Origin: CAWKGV01 sp963849305
Lineage (GTDB): Bacteria; Pseudomonadota; Alphaproteobacteria; Acetobacterales; Acetobacteraceae
DNA length: 64,000 nt
Reading direction: 5' to 3'
Assembly (NCBI GenBank): GCA_963849305.1
Contig: CAWKGV010000003.1
Span: forward strand, 310,001 to 374,000
The notes beneath the pieces were generated by a model. The model was given only the letters and a program-made list of their open reading frames with translations, had not been told where the DNA came from and made no database searches. The position numbers were made by a program, and so were the translations under genes. Shown here in pieces: positions 17,874 to 25,928 of the stretch (its first letter is position 1; each line of letters opens with the position of its first letter).

Positions 17874-18944
17874 TTAGGCAGAGGCAACCAATTCCGCGAG
17901 CGCCGCGCCAACCTCTGCGGTGCCGGCCTGGCCACCCATGTCGCGGGTTCGTGGCCCGCCTTCGCGCAGCAGCATCTCGATCGCCCGTTCGATCTCCCGC
18001 CCGGCCATCTGCTCGCCCAGATGTTCCAGCATCATCGCCGCCGACCAAATCTGGCCGATCGGGTTGCAGATATGCCGCCCGGCGATGTCGGGCGCCGAGC
18101 CATGCACAGGCTCGAACATGGAGGGATGCGCCCGCTCGGGATTGATGTTGGCCGAGGGCGCGATCCCGATCGAGCCCGCGACCGCCGGGCCAAGGTCGCT
18201 CAGGATATCGCCGAACAGGTTCGATCCCACTACCACGTCGAACCAGTCGGGATGCTGGACGAAATGCGCGCACAGGATGTCGATATGGAACTGGTCCGTG
18301 CGCACATCGGGAAACTCCTTCCCGATTGCCGCGAACCGGTCGTCCCAGTACGGCATGGTAAAGGTAATTCCGTTGGACTTGGTCGCCGACGTGAGGTGCT
18401 TCTTCGGCCGCGAGCGCGCCAGGTCGAAGGCGTAGCGCATCACCCGGTCCACGCCCTTGCGGGTGAACACACTTTGCTGCGAGACCATTTCCCGCTCGGT
18501 GCCCTGGAACATGCGCCCGCCCACCGAGGAATACTCGCCCTCGGTGTTCTCCCGCACGACGTAAAAGTCGATGTCGGCTTCGCCGCGACCGGCGAGCGGC
18601 GTGCGCACTCCGGGCATCAAGCGGCACGGGCGCAGGTTCACGTACTGGTCGAAGCCGCGGCGGATCGGGATCAGCAAGCCCCAGAGCGAGACGTGGTCTG
18701 GCACGCCTGGCCAGCCTACTGCTCCGAGCAGGATCGACTCTGCTTCCGCGAGCCGCTCCATCCCATCCGCCGGCATCATCGCGCCGGTCTCCTTGTAGGT
18801 TTCGCAGGACCAGTCGTAGTGCGCGAACTCGAGCGCGAAGCCGAACCGGCGTGCCGCCGCGTCCAGCACCTTGAGCGCCTCCGGCATGGTCTCCTTGCCG
18901 ATGCCGTCGCCCGGGATCACCGCGATGCGGTAACGCTGCGCCAT
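17874..18944 (-). CDS. ttuC: tartrate dehydrogenase / decarboxylase-type enzyme
   Basis: A 356-residue beta-decarboxylating dehydrogenase related to LeuB. It opens YRIAVIPGDGIGKETMPEAL. The substrate loop reads DWSCETYKETGAMMPADG, which follows the tartrate dehydrogenase (TtuC) pattern rather than isopropylmalate dehydrogenase. RENTEGEYSSVGGRM, the NAD site HGSAPDIAGRHICNP, and GSNLFGDILSDLG with the metal aspartates are all present. It would oxidise tartrate or D-malate with NAD and Mn. It is divergent from the VOC-pyrE pair, and no leuCD is nearby, which supports the TtuC reading. Confidence 0.82.
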   Translation of the reverse strand: MAQRYRIAVIPGDGIGKETMPEALKVLDAAARRFGFALEFAHYDWSCETYKETGAMMPADGMERLAEAESILLGAVGWPGVPDHVSLWGLLIPIRRGFDQYVNLRPCRLMPGVRTPLAGRGEADIDFYVVRENTEGEYSSVGGRMFQGTEREMVSQQSVFTRKGVDRVMRYAFDLARSRPKKHLTSATKSNGITFTMPYWDDRFAAIGKEFPDVRTDQFHIDILCAHFVQHPDWFDVVVGSNLFGDILSDLGPAVAGSIGIAPSANINPERAHPSMFEPVHGSAPDIAGRHICNPIGQIWSAAMMLEHLGEQMAGREIERAIEMLLREGGPRTRDMGGQAGTAEVGAALAELVASA

Positions 18945-19060
18945 CTCGGAGCCTCCGTCCTGAACGGGGTAGGTGAGGACGCGGCCGCCGGCACGTCAAC
19001 CGGCGATGGACGCGCGGTGCGGTTGGCGTTAGTCCTCGCTGGTCCGCGGGAGGGACAGGC

Positions 19061-19576
19061 ATGTTGCAGAAGCTCCACCACGTCGCTTATCGCTGCGACG
19101 ACGCGGCCCGCACGGTCGCGTTCTACACTGATGTGCTCGGCCTCAAATTTGTCCACGCCATCGCCCAGGACCGGGTGCCGTCCACCCAGGCGTTCACCCC
19201 CCATCTGCACATCTTCTTCGAGCTGGCGGACGGCAGCTACATCGCCTTCTTCGAGCTGCCCGGCTCCCCGCCGGCCATGCGCGACCCAAACACGCCGCCC
19301 TGGGTGCAGCACCTGGCCCTGGAGGTCGCCGACGAGGCGGCGCTGATCGAGGGCAAGCGGCGGCTGGAGGCACATGGGGCCGAGGTGCGCGGCCCGGTTG
19401 ATCACGGCTTCTGCCAATCGATCTATTTCTTCGATCCGAGCGGCCACCGCTTGGAAATGACCATCCGCACCGAGCGCCCGGGCGAGCTGGAGCATTTTGC
19501 TCGCGAAGCGAACGAAACGCTGGAAAAATGGCAGGCGCGCAAGGCGGAAGGAGCCTTGGCCGGCGCGTCGAGATGA
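19061..19576 (+). CDS. VOC/glyoxalase-fold dioxygenase-like protein
   Basis: A 171-residue single-chain VOC protein. It starts MLQKLHHVAYRCDD with the first metal-binding His, has HLALEVADE in the middle and YFFDPSGHRLEMTI near the end with the last Glu. The substrate is not evident. Its stop overlaps the pyrE start (ATGA), so the two are co-translated. Glyoxalase, lactoylglutathione-lyase and thiol-transfer roles all remain possible. Confidence 0.75.
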   Translation: MLQKLHHVAYRCDDAARTVAFYTDVLGLKFVHAIAQDRVPSTQAFTPHLHIFFELADGSYIAFFELPGSPPAMRDPNTPPWVQHLALEVADEAALIEGKRRLEAHGAEVRGPVDHGFCQSIYFFDPSGHRLEMTIRTERPGELEHFAREANETLEKWQARKAEGALAGASR

Positions 19577-20325
19577 GCAAACCCCCCGCCGCGCTGCCAC
19601 GAACGACCGCGCTCGGGGAGTGGGACCGCGATGCGGCGCTCGTCGCCGCGCGAATATTGCTCGAGATCAAGGCGGTGAACTTCCGCCCCGAGGAGCCTTA
19701 CACCTTCACTTCCGGCTGGAAATCGCCGGTCTATATCGATTGCCGCCGCATCATCTATTTTCCGCGCGCGCGGGCGAAGATCTGCGAGCTTGGGGTGGAG
19801 AAAATCCATCGGCACGTTGGCTATGAGACGATCGAGGCTGTGGCGGGCGGGGAGACAGCCGGCATCCCATTCGCCGCCTGGATCGCGGACCGACTGATGG
19901 CGCCGATGGCCTATGTCCGCAAGAAGCCCAAGGGTTTCGGCCAGAACGCGCTGATCGAGGGCGACGTGCCCGAGGGCAAACGCACGCTGCTGGTCGAAGA
20001 CCTGACCACCGACGGCCAGTCAAAAATCCGTTTCGCGAATGCGCTGCGCGACGCCGGGGCGATCGTCACCCACGCGTTCGTGGTATTTTTCTACGGCGTC
20101 TTTCCGGGCGCGTTCGAGACGCTCGCGCGCATGGGCATCACGCTGCATCATCTCTGCACCTGGTGGGACGTGCTGGAAGCGTGTCGCGACCGCCCGTACT
20201 TCTCCGACGCAGCACTCGCCGAGGTGCGCCGGTTCTTGGAAGACCCGGTTGCCTGGTCGGCCGCGCACGGCGGCATCGGTTCGGCCGAGGAAGCCGAGGC
20301 GCGGAGAGCGGCTACAGAGCAGTAG
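19573..20325 (+). CDS. pyrE: orotate phosphoribosyltransferase
   Basis: A 250-residue enzyme converting orotate and PRPP to OMP in pyrimidine synthesis. It contains YTFTSGWKSPVYIDCRRI, ETAGIPFAAWIADRL, the YVRKKPKGFG loop, and the PRPP motif TLLVEDLTTDGQSK. The C-terminal 40-residue extension is longer than in E. coli PyrE but usual for alphaproteobacteria. The start at 19573 lies inside the last codons of the VOC gene. A palindromic element follows the stop. Confidence 0.93.
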   Translation: MSKPPAALPRTTALGEWDRDAALVAARILLEIKAVNFRPEEPYTFTSGWKSPVYIDCRRIIYFPRARAKICELGVEKIHRHVGYETIEAVAGGETAGIPFAAWIADRLMAPMAYVRKKPKGFGQNALIEGDVPEGKRTLLVEDLTTDGQSKIRFANALRDAGAIVTHAFVVFFYGVFPGAFETLARMGITLHHLCTWWDVLEACRDRPYFSDAALAEVRRFLEDPVAWSAAHGGIGSAEEAEARRAATEQ

Positions 20326-20368
20326 GCTGGAACTAGACGGGTTCACGCAGATTGTGTGCGACGCGAGA

Positions 20369-20410
20369 CCCTCACCCCGCCTCTCCCTCTGGGAAAGGGC
20401 GGGGTGAGGG
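20369..20410. repeat. REP-like palindrome / bidirectional terminator
   Basis: CCCTCACCCCGC at 20369-20380 is the exact reverse complement of GCGGGGTGAGGG at 20399-20410. The loop is rich in CTCTCCCTCTGGG. It sits between the convergent pyrE and EF-G-like genes. The same core appears in the larger structure at 52702-52776, so it is a dispersed palindromic repeat that may also terminate transcription both ways. Confidence 0.75.
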
Positions 20411-20434
20411 CCGGAGCGGCAAGGACAATCACAG

Positions 20435-22408
20435 CTACGCCGCCCCCCGCCGCGCCTCTATCCGTGTCTCAGCAAGATGGTCGAACCGGCGCCGATAGGT
20501 GCCGAGGCCCAGCGTCTGCGAGCGCAACTCAATTATGAGATTGTGCAGCTCGGCCTCGGGGACCAGCGCCTCCACGTCGTCCCAACCCGCCCAGCCGTCC
20601 TTCTCGGCGTAGCCCAGGATTTGTCCGCGTCGGCCGGTGAGCAGGCGCTGGGCGCGGGCGGTGAACTCGTTAGGCACGCTGATGGTTACCCGGTCCACCG
20701 GCTCCAGCAGCACCGGATCCGCCTTGGCAAGCCCCTCCTTCATCGCGATCGATGTCGCCGTCTTGAACGCCATGTCCGAGCTGTCCACGCTATGGAACTG
20801 CCCGTCGGTCAGGGTCACGGAGATATCTACCACGGGATAGCCGAACGGCCCCTTCTTCGCGGCCTCCTCGGCCGCCTCGCCCACGGCGGGGATGAAGTTG
20901 CGCGGCACCGCTCCGCCCACGACCTTGTCGATGAACTCGAAGCCGGCGCCCCGCTCGCGCGGCGCGATGTCGATCTTCACATCCGCGAACTGGCCATGCC
21001 CGCCGGTCTGGCGCTTCAGCCGCCCGTGCTCGTGGACCGGACGGCGGATGGTCTCCTTGTACGCCACCTGGGGACGATGCGTGGTGAGTTTCAGCCCATA
21101 GTTCCTCGCCAGCCGCTCCACCACCGTGTTGAGGTGGATCTCGCCCTGGCCGTGCAGCACCGTCTCGCCGGTGTCCTGGACATGCTCGAGCGTCAGCGCG
21201 GGGTCTTCCTCCTGAACTTTTTGCAGGGCGCCCGACAGCTTTACGTCGTCCTTGCGATCCACGGTCGCGATCGCGAGCGAATACACGGGCTCCGGCGGCT
21301 CGGGAAAGTCCAGGGGCTCGGGCGTCGCCCCTGGAGAGATCGTAGCACCGCTCGCCACGCTTTCCAGTCGGCCGAGCGCCACCAGATCGCCCGCTTCCGC
21401 TTCGGGCACTTTCGCGAGGTCGCCGCCGGTGAACTGGTAAATGCCGCCGAGTCGCGAGCCGCCGAGCGTCGCGCCATCCTTGATGGTGCCGCGCCAGATG
21501 CGCGAATAGGACAGCTTGCCGGTGTGGCCGGCGTGAACGGTCTTGAACACCTGCGCGAGCGGCGGCCCGTCGGATTGTATTCCGCGCCGCGCGGCGGTCT
21601 CCTCCGGGGCTGGAGTGTCGTGACGGAGCGCCTTCCACAATCTGCGCACGCCGCCGCCGCTCTCGGCTGAGCCAAGCAGCACCGCGATCACATTGCCCGC
21701 GGCCAGATCCTTGCGCAGATCGCCATAGATCTCGTCGGTGCTGAGCTGCACGTCTTCCAGCACCTTTTCCAACAGTGCGTCGTCGTGGTCCGCCAACACC
21801 TCCACCAACTGCGACTTCGCCTCCTGTTCGGCGTCCTGCATGGCGGAGGGAATTTGCATCAGCTCCGATGGCTGGCCCTTGCGGTATTTGTACGCGCGTT
21901 CGCTGACGACATCGACGTAGCCGGTGGCCTTCTCGCCTTCGATGATCGGCACCTGGCGCAGCACCAGCGGGCATTTGGCGTAGGCTTGCAGCGCGGCCAG
22001 CGTATCGCGCACGCTGCCTTCCAGGGTATCGATCTTGTTGATAAAGACCATGAAGGGCACACCTTGGTCGCCCAGCGCCTTCATCAGCGGCGCGACGGTC
22101 AGCGCGCGCCCGGGCTGCGGCTCGCAGACCACCACTACCAGATCGACCGAGCAGATCGCCGCCGCCGCCTCGTGCGCCAGCTCGATCGAGCCGGGACAGT
22201 CGAGCACGGACCAGCGGTCGCCGAGATAGCTGCCGTGGCCGAGGCGGAGTTCCGTTGTGCTCGGGCGGTTGCGCGGGTCGGCCGGGCGCTTCACCGGGCT
22301 ACCGGCGGCCTCCATCAGCGCCTCGAATAAGGTGGACTTGCCAGCGCCATACGGCCCCGCTAGGGCGACCGAGCGGGGTCTTCTCCCATTTTCCTGTCCT
22401 GACATCAT
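20435..22408 (-). CDS. EF-G-like translation-factor GTPase paralogue
   Basis: A 657-residue protein with the domain order of EF-G (G, II, III, IV, V). The P-loop is GPYGAGKST instead of GHIDAGKTT. Switch II is DCPGSIEL, where elongation factors have DTPGH, so the catalytic histidine position is serine. The NKID motif is FINKIDTLEG. Domain IV has TGGHGQFADVKIDIAPRERG, and domain V ends near LGLGTYRRRFDHLAE. This matches the EF-G-like paralogues of Acetobacteraceae and actinobacteria, whose role is not well defined. It is unlikely to be the main elongation factor. Confidence 0.85.
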   Translation of the reverse strand: MMSGQENGRRPRSVALAGPYGAGKSTLFEALMEAAGSPVKRPADPRNRPSTTELRLGHGSYLGDRWSVLDCPGSIELAHEAAAAICSVDLVVVVCEPQPGRALTVAPLMKALGDQGVPFMVFINKIDTLEGSVRDTLAALQAYAKCPLVLRQVPIIEGEKATGYVDVVSERAYKYRKGQPSELMQIPSAMQDAEQEAKSQLVEVLADHDDALLEKVLEDVQLSTDEIYGDLRKDLAAGNVIAVLLGSAESGGGVRRLWKALRHDTPAPEETAARRGIQSDGPPLAQVFKTVHAGHTGKLSYSRIWRGTIKDGATLGGSRLGGIYQFTGGDLAKVPEAEAGDLVALGRLESVASGATISPGATPEPLDFPEPPEPVYSLAIATVDRKDDVKLSGALQKVQEEDPALTLEHVQDTGETVLHGQGEIHLNTVVERLARNYGLKLTTHRPQVAYKETIRRPVHEHGRLKRQTGGHGQFADVKIDIAPRERGAGFEFIDKVVGGAVPRNFIPAVGEAAEEAAKKGPFGYPVVDISVTLTDGQFHSVDSSDMAFKTATSIAMKEGLAKADPVLLEPVDRVTISVPNEFTARAQRLLTGRRGQILGYAEKDGWAGWDDVEALVPEAELHNLIIELRSQTLGLGTYRRRFDHLAETRIEARRGAA

Positions 22409-22617
22409 GGCGTCTCCCAGCGCGGTTGCGATGGCCGCCGGCGGGCGCCGGCGCCCTTGCCGGCGATCCTAGCCGAGATTTCCGGACGGGGAAGCCGTCG
22501 CTCGACGGGAGCGTGATACCTGGACAGGCCGCCCCGCGGATCTGGCATCCAGCATTCGCTTTGCTGGCGACCAGCACCGGGCTCGCCTATTTTGCGGATA
22601 TCGGGAGCACTGAGACC

Positions 22618-23046
22618 ATGAACTCGGACCTCTATGAGCGGGATTTCCTGGCCTGGACGGAGCAGCAAGCCGCCTTGCTACGGGCCGGCGAACTGTCCGC
22701 GATCGATCTTGAGCACTTGGCCGAGGAGGTCGAAAGTATGGGAGCCAGCGAGCGCCGCGAGATGTGCAACCGCCTGGCGTGCCTCCTTCAGCACCTATTG
22801 AAGTGGCACCATCAACCCGAATAACGGAGCCGCAGTTGGTCCGCGACCATACAGACCCAACGCGACGAGCTGGCCGGCCTTTTGGATGACAGCCCGAGCT
22901 TGCGGGCCACGCTGCCCGACGCGCTGGCGCGCGCCTTCCGGCTCGGCCGTGGCTGGGCGCTCCAGGACACCGGGCTGTTGAGCCTCCCCGAAACCTGCCC
23001 GTGGACCATCGAGCAGGTCATGTCCGCGGTTTTCCTGCCAGACTGA
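22618..23046 (+). pseudogene. DUF29 family protein, in-frame TAA
   Basis: The frame starts MNSDLYERDFLAWTEQQAAL and continues through EHLAEEVESMGASERREM and LLQHLLKWHHQPE, the DUF29 hallmark. A TAA at 22822-22824 interrupts it. The same frame then resumes with RSRSWSATIQTQRDELAGLL, then DDSPSLRATLPDALARAF and a CPWTIEQVMSAVFLPD ending, the normal second half. The total of 142 codons is the usual family length. Only one codon, normally Arg or Lys, is broken. It is either a recent nonsense mutation or a base-call error. Confidence 0.8.
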
Positions 23047-23064
23047 CGCTGCACCCGCGACCGA

Positions 23065-23084
23065 CCCCTCCTTTGCGGGAGGGG
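23065..23084. terminator. bidirectional hairpin terminator
   Basis: CCCCTCC at 23065-23071 pairs with GGAGGGG at 23078-23084 around a six-base loop. It lies between the end of the DUF29 gene (plus) and the end of the PTPS-like gene (minus), the expected place for a shared terminator. There is no long T-run on either side. Confidence 0.6.
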
Positions 23085-23093
23085 CGCGCAAAG

Positions 23094-23498
23094 TCAGCCG
23101 ATCGGCCCATCGAAGGCCGCCCACGCGACCGGGCTTTCGCGCAGCAGCACCTTGAGCGAGGCGACGCGCCTTCCCGCCTCGCCCAGCCGGCCTTCGCGGC
23201 AAGCAGCGGCGATCAGCCCGTGGATGTGGCAGGCCATGTATTCGGTGGTGGTGTTGGCCCCCGTCAGCGCCGGATGCTCGTCCAGGTTCCGGTAGTCGAG
23301 CGTATCGAGCACGCGGCGCAGCTCCGCCTTGGCAAGCCCGATATCGACTAGCAGGTGGAGCTGGTCGAGCGAGGGTGCGCGGAACTCAGTCTCCACGGCA
23401 TAGGTCGCGCCGTGCAGGTTCCGCGCCGGGCCGAAAATCTCGCCGCGGAAGCTGTGCGCGACCATGATGTGGTCGCAGACTGTCAGGCTGAACATCAT
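23094..23498 (-). CDS. 6-pyruvoyl-tetrahydropterin synthase / QueD-like paralogue
   Basis: A 134-residue protein of the COG0720 fold, starting MMFSLTVCDHIMVAHSF. The first zinc histidine (AHSF) and the second (NLHG) are kept. The motif usually written as C-x-x-HGH-x-Y reads PARNLHGATY: both the catalytic Cys position and the third zinc His position are alanine. VDIGLAKAELRRVLDTLDYRNL and ANTTTEYMACHI (normally NPTAENLA) follow. It is therefore probably not a standard QueD or PTPS. It overlaps the upstream dehydrogenase by four bases and is the last gene of a three-gene operon. Confidence 0.75.
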   Translation of the reverse strand: MMFSLTVCDHIMVAHSFRGEIFGPARNLHGATYAVETEFRAPSLDQLHLLVDIGLAKAELRRVLDTLDYRNLDEHPALTGANTTTEYMACHIHGLIAAACREGRLGEAGRRVASLKVLLRESPVAWAAFDGPIG

Positions 23499-24448
23499 TC
23501 CTCTCCATAGGTAACGACGTGGCAGAGCCCGCCTGGCGCGAGGATGCGCGGCATGGCCTCGGGCAGCTCCTCGAAGCGAGTCGGACCTTCCAGCAGCGTG
23601 TCCAGTTCGGGGGCTGCCAGCAATCCAAGCGCCAGAGCAAGGCGCTCGGCATGGGTTCGCCGGCCGCGCATCCGGGGGGCGAGGGCGCCAACCTGGCTCG
23701 CGATCAGGCGCAGGCGGCGGGCGTGAAACGCCTCGCCTAGCGGCAGGGCGGGGGCGGCATCGCCGAACCAGCTCGCCTCGACGATCCGCGCCTCGAAGCC
23801 ACCCGCCGCGAGCGCGAGGCGCAATCCGGCCTCGCTCGCCGAGGCGTGTACGATCAGATCCTGCCCGCCTGGGGCTGCATCGGGCAGGGCGAAGTCGCAG
23901 CCGAACCAGCGAGCGATGGGCGCGCGAGCGAGATCGAGATCCACCACGGTCACGTCGGTTGCCGGGATGCGCGCGAGCAGCCAGGCAGTCAACAGCCCGA
24001 TCACGCCGGCACCCACCACCAACGCCCGTTCGCCGGGCAGCGGTGCCGCGTCCCAGACCACGTTGAGCGCCGTCTCCATGTTCGCCGCCAGCACGGCCCG
24101 CCGGGTCGGCACGGCATCGGGAACCGGAATGCACATCGGTTCGGGCACGACGAACGCATCTTGATGCGGGTGCAGTACGAACACGCGGTCGCCGTCGGCG
24201 ATGCGACCCACCGCGCTGTAGCCGTATTTCACCGGGAACGGGTAGGCGCCCGCCATCAACGGCGCCCGCATCGTCTGGTATTCAGCGGCCGGCACCCGCC
24301 CGGCGAACACCAATGCTTCGGTGCCCCGGGAGACGCCGCTCGCCAACGTTCGCACGGCCAGAAGGCCGGGCGCGAGGCTGGGCAGTGTCTCCTCGCGCAA
24401 CTCGCCCCGGCCTGGGGCCACGGTCCAGAAGGCGCGGGCGCGTCTCAT
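23495..24448 (-). CDS. MDR-family zinc-type dehydrogenase
   Basis: A 317-residue medium-chain dehydrogenase/reductase. The N-terminal domain has LASGVSRGTEALVFAGRVP and PVKYGYSAVGRI. The cofactor domain begins GERALVVGAGVIGLLTAW, with VVDLDLARAPIARWFG giving an acidic residue after the second strand that favours NAD. The usual catalytic-zinc and structural-zinc cysteines are not evident. It overlaps the RibD-like gene upstream and the PTPS-like gene downstream by four bases each, so the three products very likely act on one small molecule. Confidence 0.75.
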   Translation of the reverse strand: MRRARAFWTVAPGRGELREETLPSLAPGLLAVRTLASGVSRGTEALVFAGRVPAAEYQTMRAPLMAGAYPFPVKYGYSAVGRIADGDRVFVLHPHQDAFVVPEPMCIPVPDAVPTRRAVLAANMETALNVVWDAAPLPGERALVVGAGVIGLLTAWLLARIPATDVTVVDLDLARAPIARWFGCDFALPDAAPGGQDLIVHASASEAGLRLALAAGGFEARIVEASWFGDAAPALPLGEAFHARRLRLIASQVGALAPRMRGRRTHAERLALALGLLAAPELDTLLEGPTRFEELPEAMPRILAPGGLCHVVTYGEE

Positions 24449-25203
24449 CGTCCGGTGGTCGCGCCGGTCCGGTCGAGCGCGATGTCGAGCAAGAGATCAT
24501 CGCCCAGCCGGTGAACCGACCAGGACAAGCGCAGCCCGTCGGCGAGCCTGGCGATCTCGGGCAGCGTGAACGCCGGGATGCCGGAGCCGATCAGCAGTGG
24601 GGCGATCGTCACGTGCAAACGGTCGAGCGCGCCGGCGGCCAGGAAGCGCGAGACGGTGATCCCGCCGCCCTCGACGAACACCCGCCGCAGCCCCCGTGCG
24701 GCCAGTGCCGCCAGCGCGGGCCCGATCGCCAGGCCCGCGCCCAGACGCGGCAGGCGGATCACCGGCGCCGTGCCCACCCGTTCCGGCCCCGGCGCGTCCC
24801 GCGCGCAGAGCAGCAGTGTCGGCGGCCCGTCGCGGAACACACGGTATCTTCCATCGAGGCGCCGATTGGTGTCGATCACGACGCGCACCGGCGAGGGGCC
24901 CTCGACTCCACGCGTGGTGAGCAGCGGGTCGTCGGTGCGCACGGTGCCGGCGCCTACTACCACGGCGTCGAACAGCGCGCGCAGACGGTGCGTGTGCGTG
25001 ATGTCGTCGTGCCCGCTGATCCAGTGCGAATCGCCACTGGTGGTGGCGATCCGCCCGTCCAACGATTGGGCGATCCGCCCGAGCACGAAACCCGCGTCCA
25101 CGGTCTTGGGGTCGAGAAGGGGGCCGTAGAGCGCCGACGCCGCCACAGCCTCGGGGCAATGCCGGAGTAACCGGCGCCAAGTCTCGGTGTCCGGCGCGAA
25201 CAT
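24445..25203 (-). CDS. RibD C-terminal-type pteridine/pyrimidine reductase
   Basis: A 252-residue protein with the dihydrofolate-reductase-like fold of the RibD C-terminal domain: FVLGRIAQSLDGRIAT, WISGHDDITHTHRLRALFDA, VVVGAGTVRTDDPLL, VRVVIDTNRRLDG and VFVEGGGITVSRFLA. There is no deaminase domain, so it is a free-standing reductase. RibD reductases act on a ribosylaminopyrimidine. Next to an MDR dehydrogenase and a PTPS-like protein it suggests an uncharted route from GTP-derived intermediates. It starts 27 bases after the flagellar gene upstream. Confidence 0.8.
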   Translation of the reverse strand: MFAPDTETWRRLLRHCPEAVAASALYGPLLDPKTVDAGFVLGRIAQSLDGRIATTSGDSHWISGHDDITHTHRLRALFDAVVVGAGTVRTDDPLLTTRGVEGPSPVRVVIDTNRRLDGRYRVFRDGPPTLLLCARDAPGPERVGTAPVIRLPRLGAGLAIGPALAALAARGLRRVFVEGGGITVSRFLAAGALDRLHVTIAPLLIGSGIPAFTLPEIARLADGLRLSWSVHRLGDDLLLDIALDRTGATTGR

Positions 25204-25230
25204 GCGCCGGCTGTACCATCGCCCGTCCAG

Positions 25231-25617
25231 TTACGCGCGGAACGAAAGCGCGAGCGCGGCCGGGCGCGCCGGCGTCCCCGGACCATCGGGCGGAGCGTAG
25301 CGCGGCGCGGTGCTCGCGAGCGCCCGCGAGATCGCGCGCGCGACAGCGGCGTTCACTCTTCCTTGCACAGCAATGGCGCGCTCCAGCAGGCGTCGGTTGT
25401 CGGTTGCCGTCGCCGACAACCGCAGGACGAGTGCGGCCAGGTCGGGAGGCGGCGCGGCGCCCAGCTCCTTAGCGCATCTTGCGAACAATGCCGCCGCCTC
25501 CTGCTTTTCCGTCAGCATTGCCACCGCCGAGGACAGATCCATGGCGGTCAATGCGGCGTTTTCGCGCGCGAGCACGTCGGCAAGCCGCGCTGCCGCCGAA
25601 ACGACCTCATTGGTCAC
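25231..25617 (-). CDS. FlgN-like flagellar chaperone candidate
   Basis: A 128-residue helical protein starting at GTG 25615-25617 just after GGAGGTGA. It reads VTNEVVSAAARLADVLARE, LTEKQEAAALFARC, and RLLERAIAVQGRVNAAVARA, with a proline-rich end. The length, the long helices and its place directly after flgJ suggest a FlgN-type export chaperone for hook-associated proteins. There is no decisive motif. It overlaps the flgJ stop by four bases. Confidence 0.5.
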   Translation of the reverse strand: MTNEVVSAAARLADVLARENAALTAMDLSSAVAMLTEKQEAAALFARCAKELGAAPPPDLAALVLRLSATATDNRRLLERAIAVQGRVNAAVARAISRALASTAPRYAPPDGPGTPARPAALALSFRA

Positions 25618-25928
25618 TGTGTCACCTCCCGCGCAGCCTGCGCGCGCACTAGGGCCTCGTACACTGGCTGGGCGAGGCCGAGCCCCCCTCGTTCCGCCAC
25701 CTGCTTGCCAATTGCCTGGACCAGCATCGGCCGCCAGGCCGCCTCGCCCGCTCCGCCCCCGAAGGCGCCGCCTGTGTCGCTGACAGTATCGAACATCGGC
25801 TGGAGCAGTGCCCCAACCGCCATTGCCTCGAAATCCTTGGCCGCGGTCCAAAGCTTCGCGGCACGCTCGGGAGTCAATGCCCCCGGGCTGACACCTGCGA
25901 ACGGGGCGGCGGTAATGCGAACGGTCAT
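25614..25928 (-). CDS. flgJ: FlgJ rod-binding protein (N-terminal domain only)
   Basis: A 104-residue protein with the rod-binding domain of FlgJ: KLWTAAKDFEAMAVGALLQP near residues 25-44, then FGGGAGEAAWRPMLVQAIGK and GGLGLAQPVYEALVR. The muramidase domain of enterobacterial FlgJ is absent, as usual in alphaproteobacteria. It caps or assembles the periplasmic rod. The start overlaps the end of flgI. Confidence 0.82.
   Translation of the reverse strand: MTVRITAAPFAGVSPGALTPERAAKLWTAAKDFEAMAVGALLQPMFDTVSDTGGAFGGGAGEAAWRPMLVQAIGKQVAERGGLGLAQPVYEALVRAQAAREVTQ

Noticed and set aside
17874..18944. 3-isopropylmalate dehydrogenase (leuB)
   Set aside because: The substrate loop follows the tartrate dehydrogenase pattern and no leuC or leuD is adjacent.
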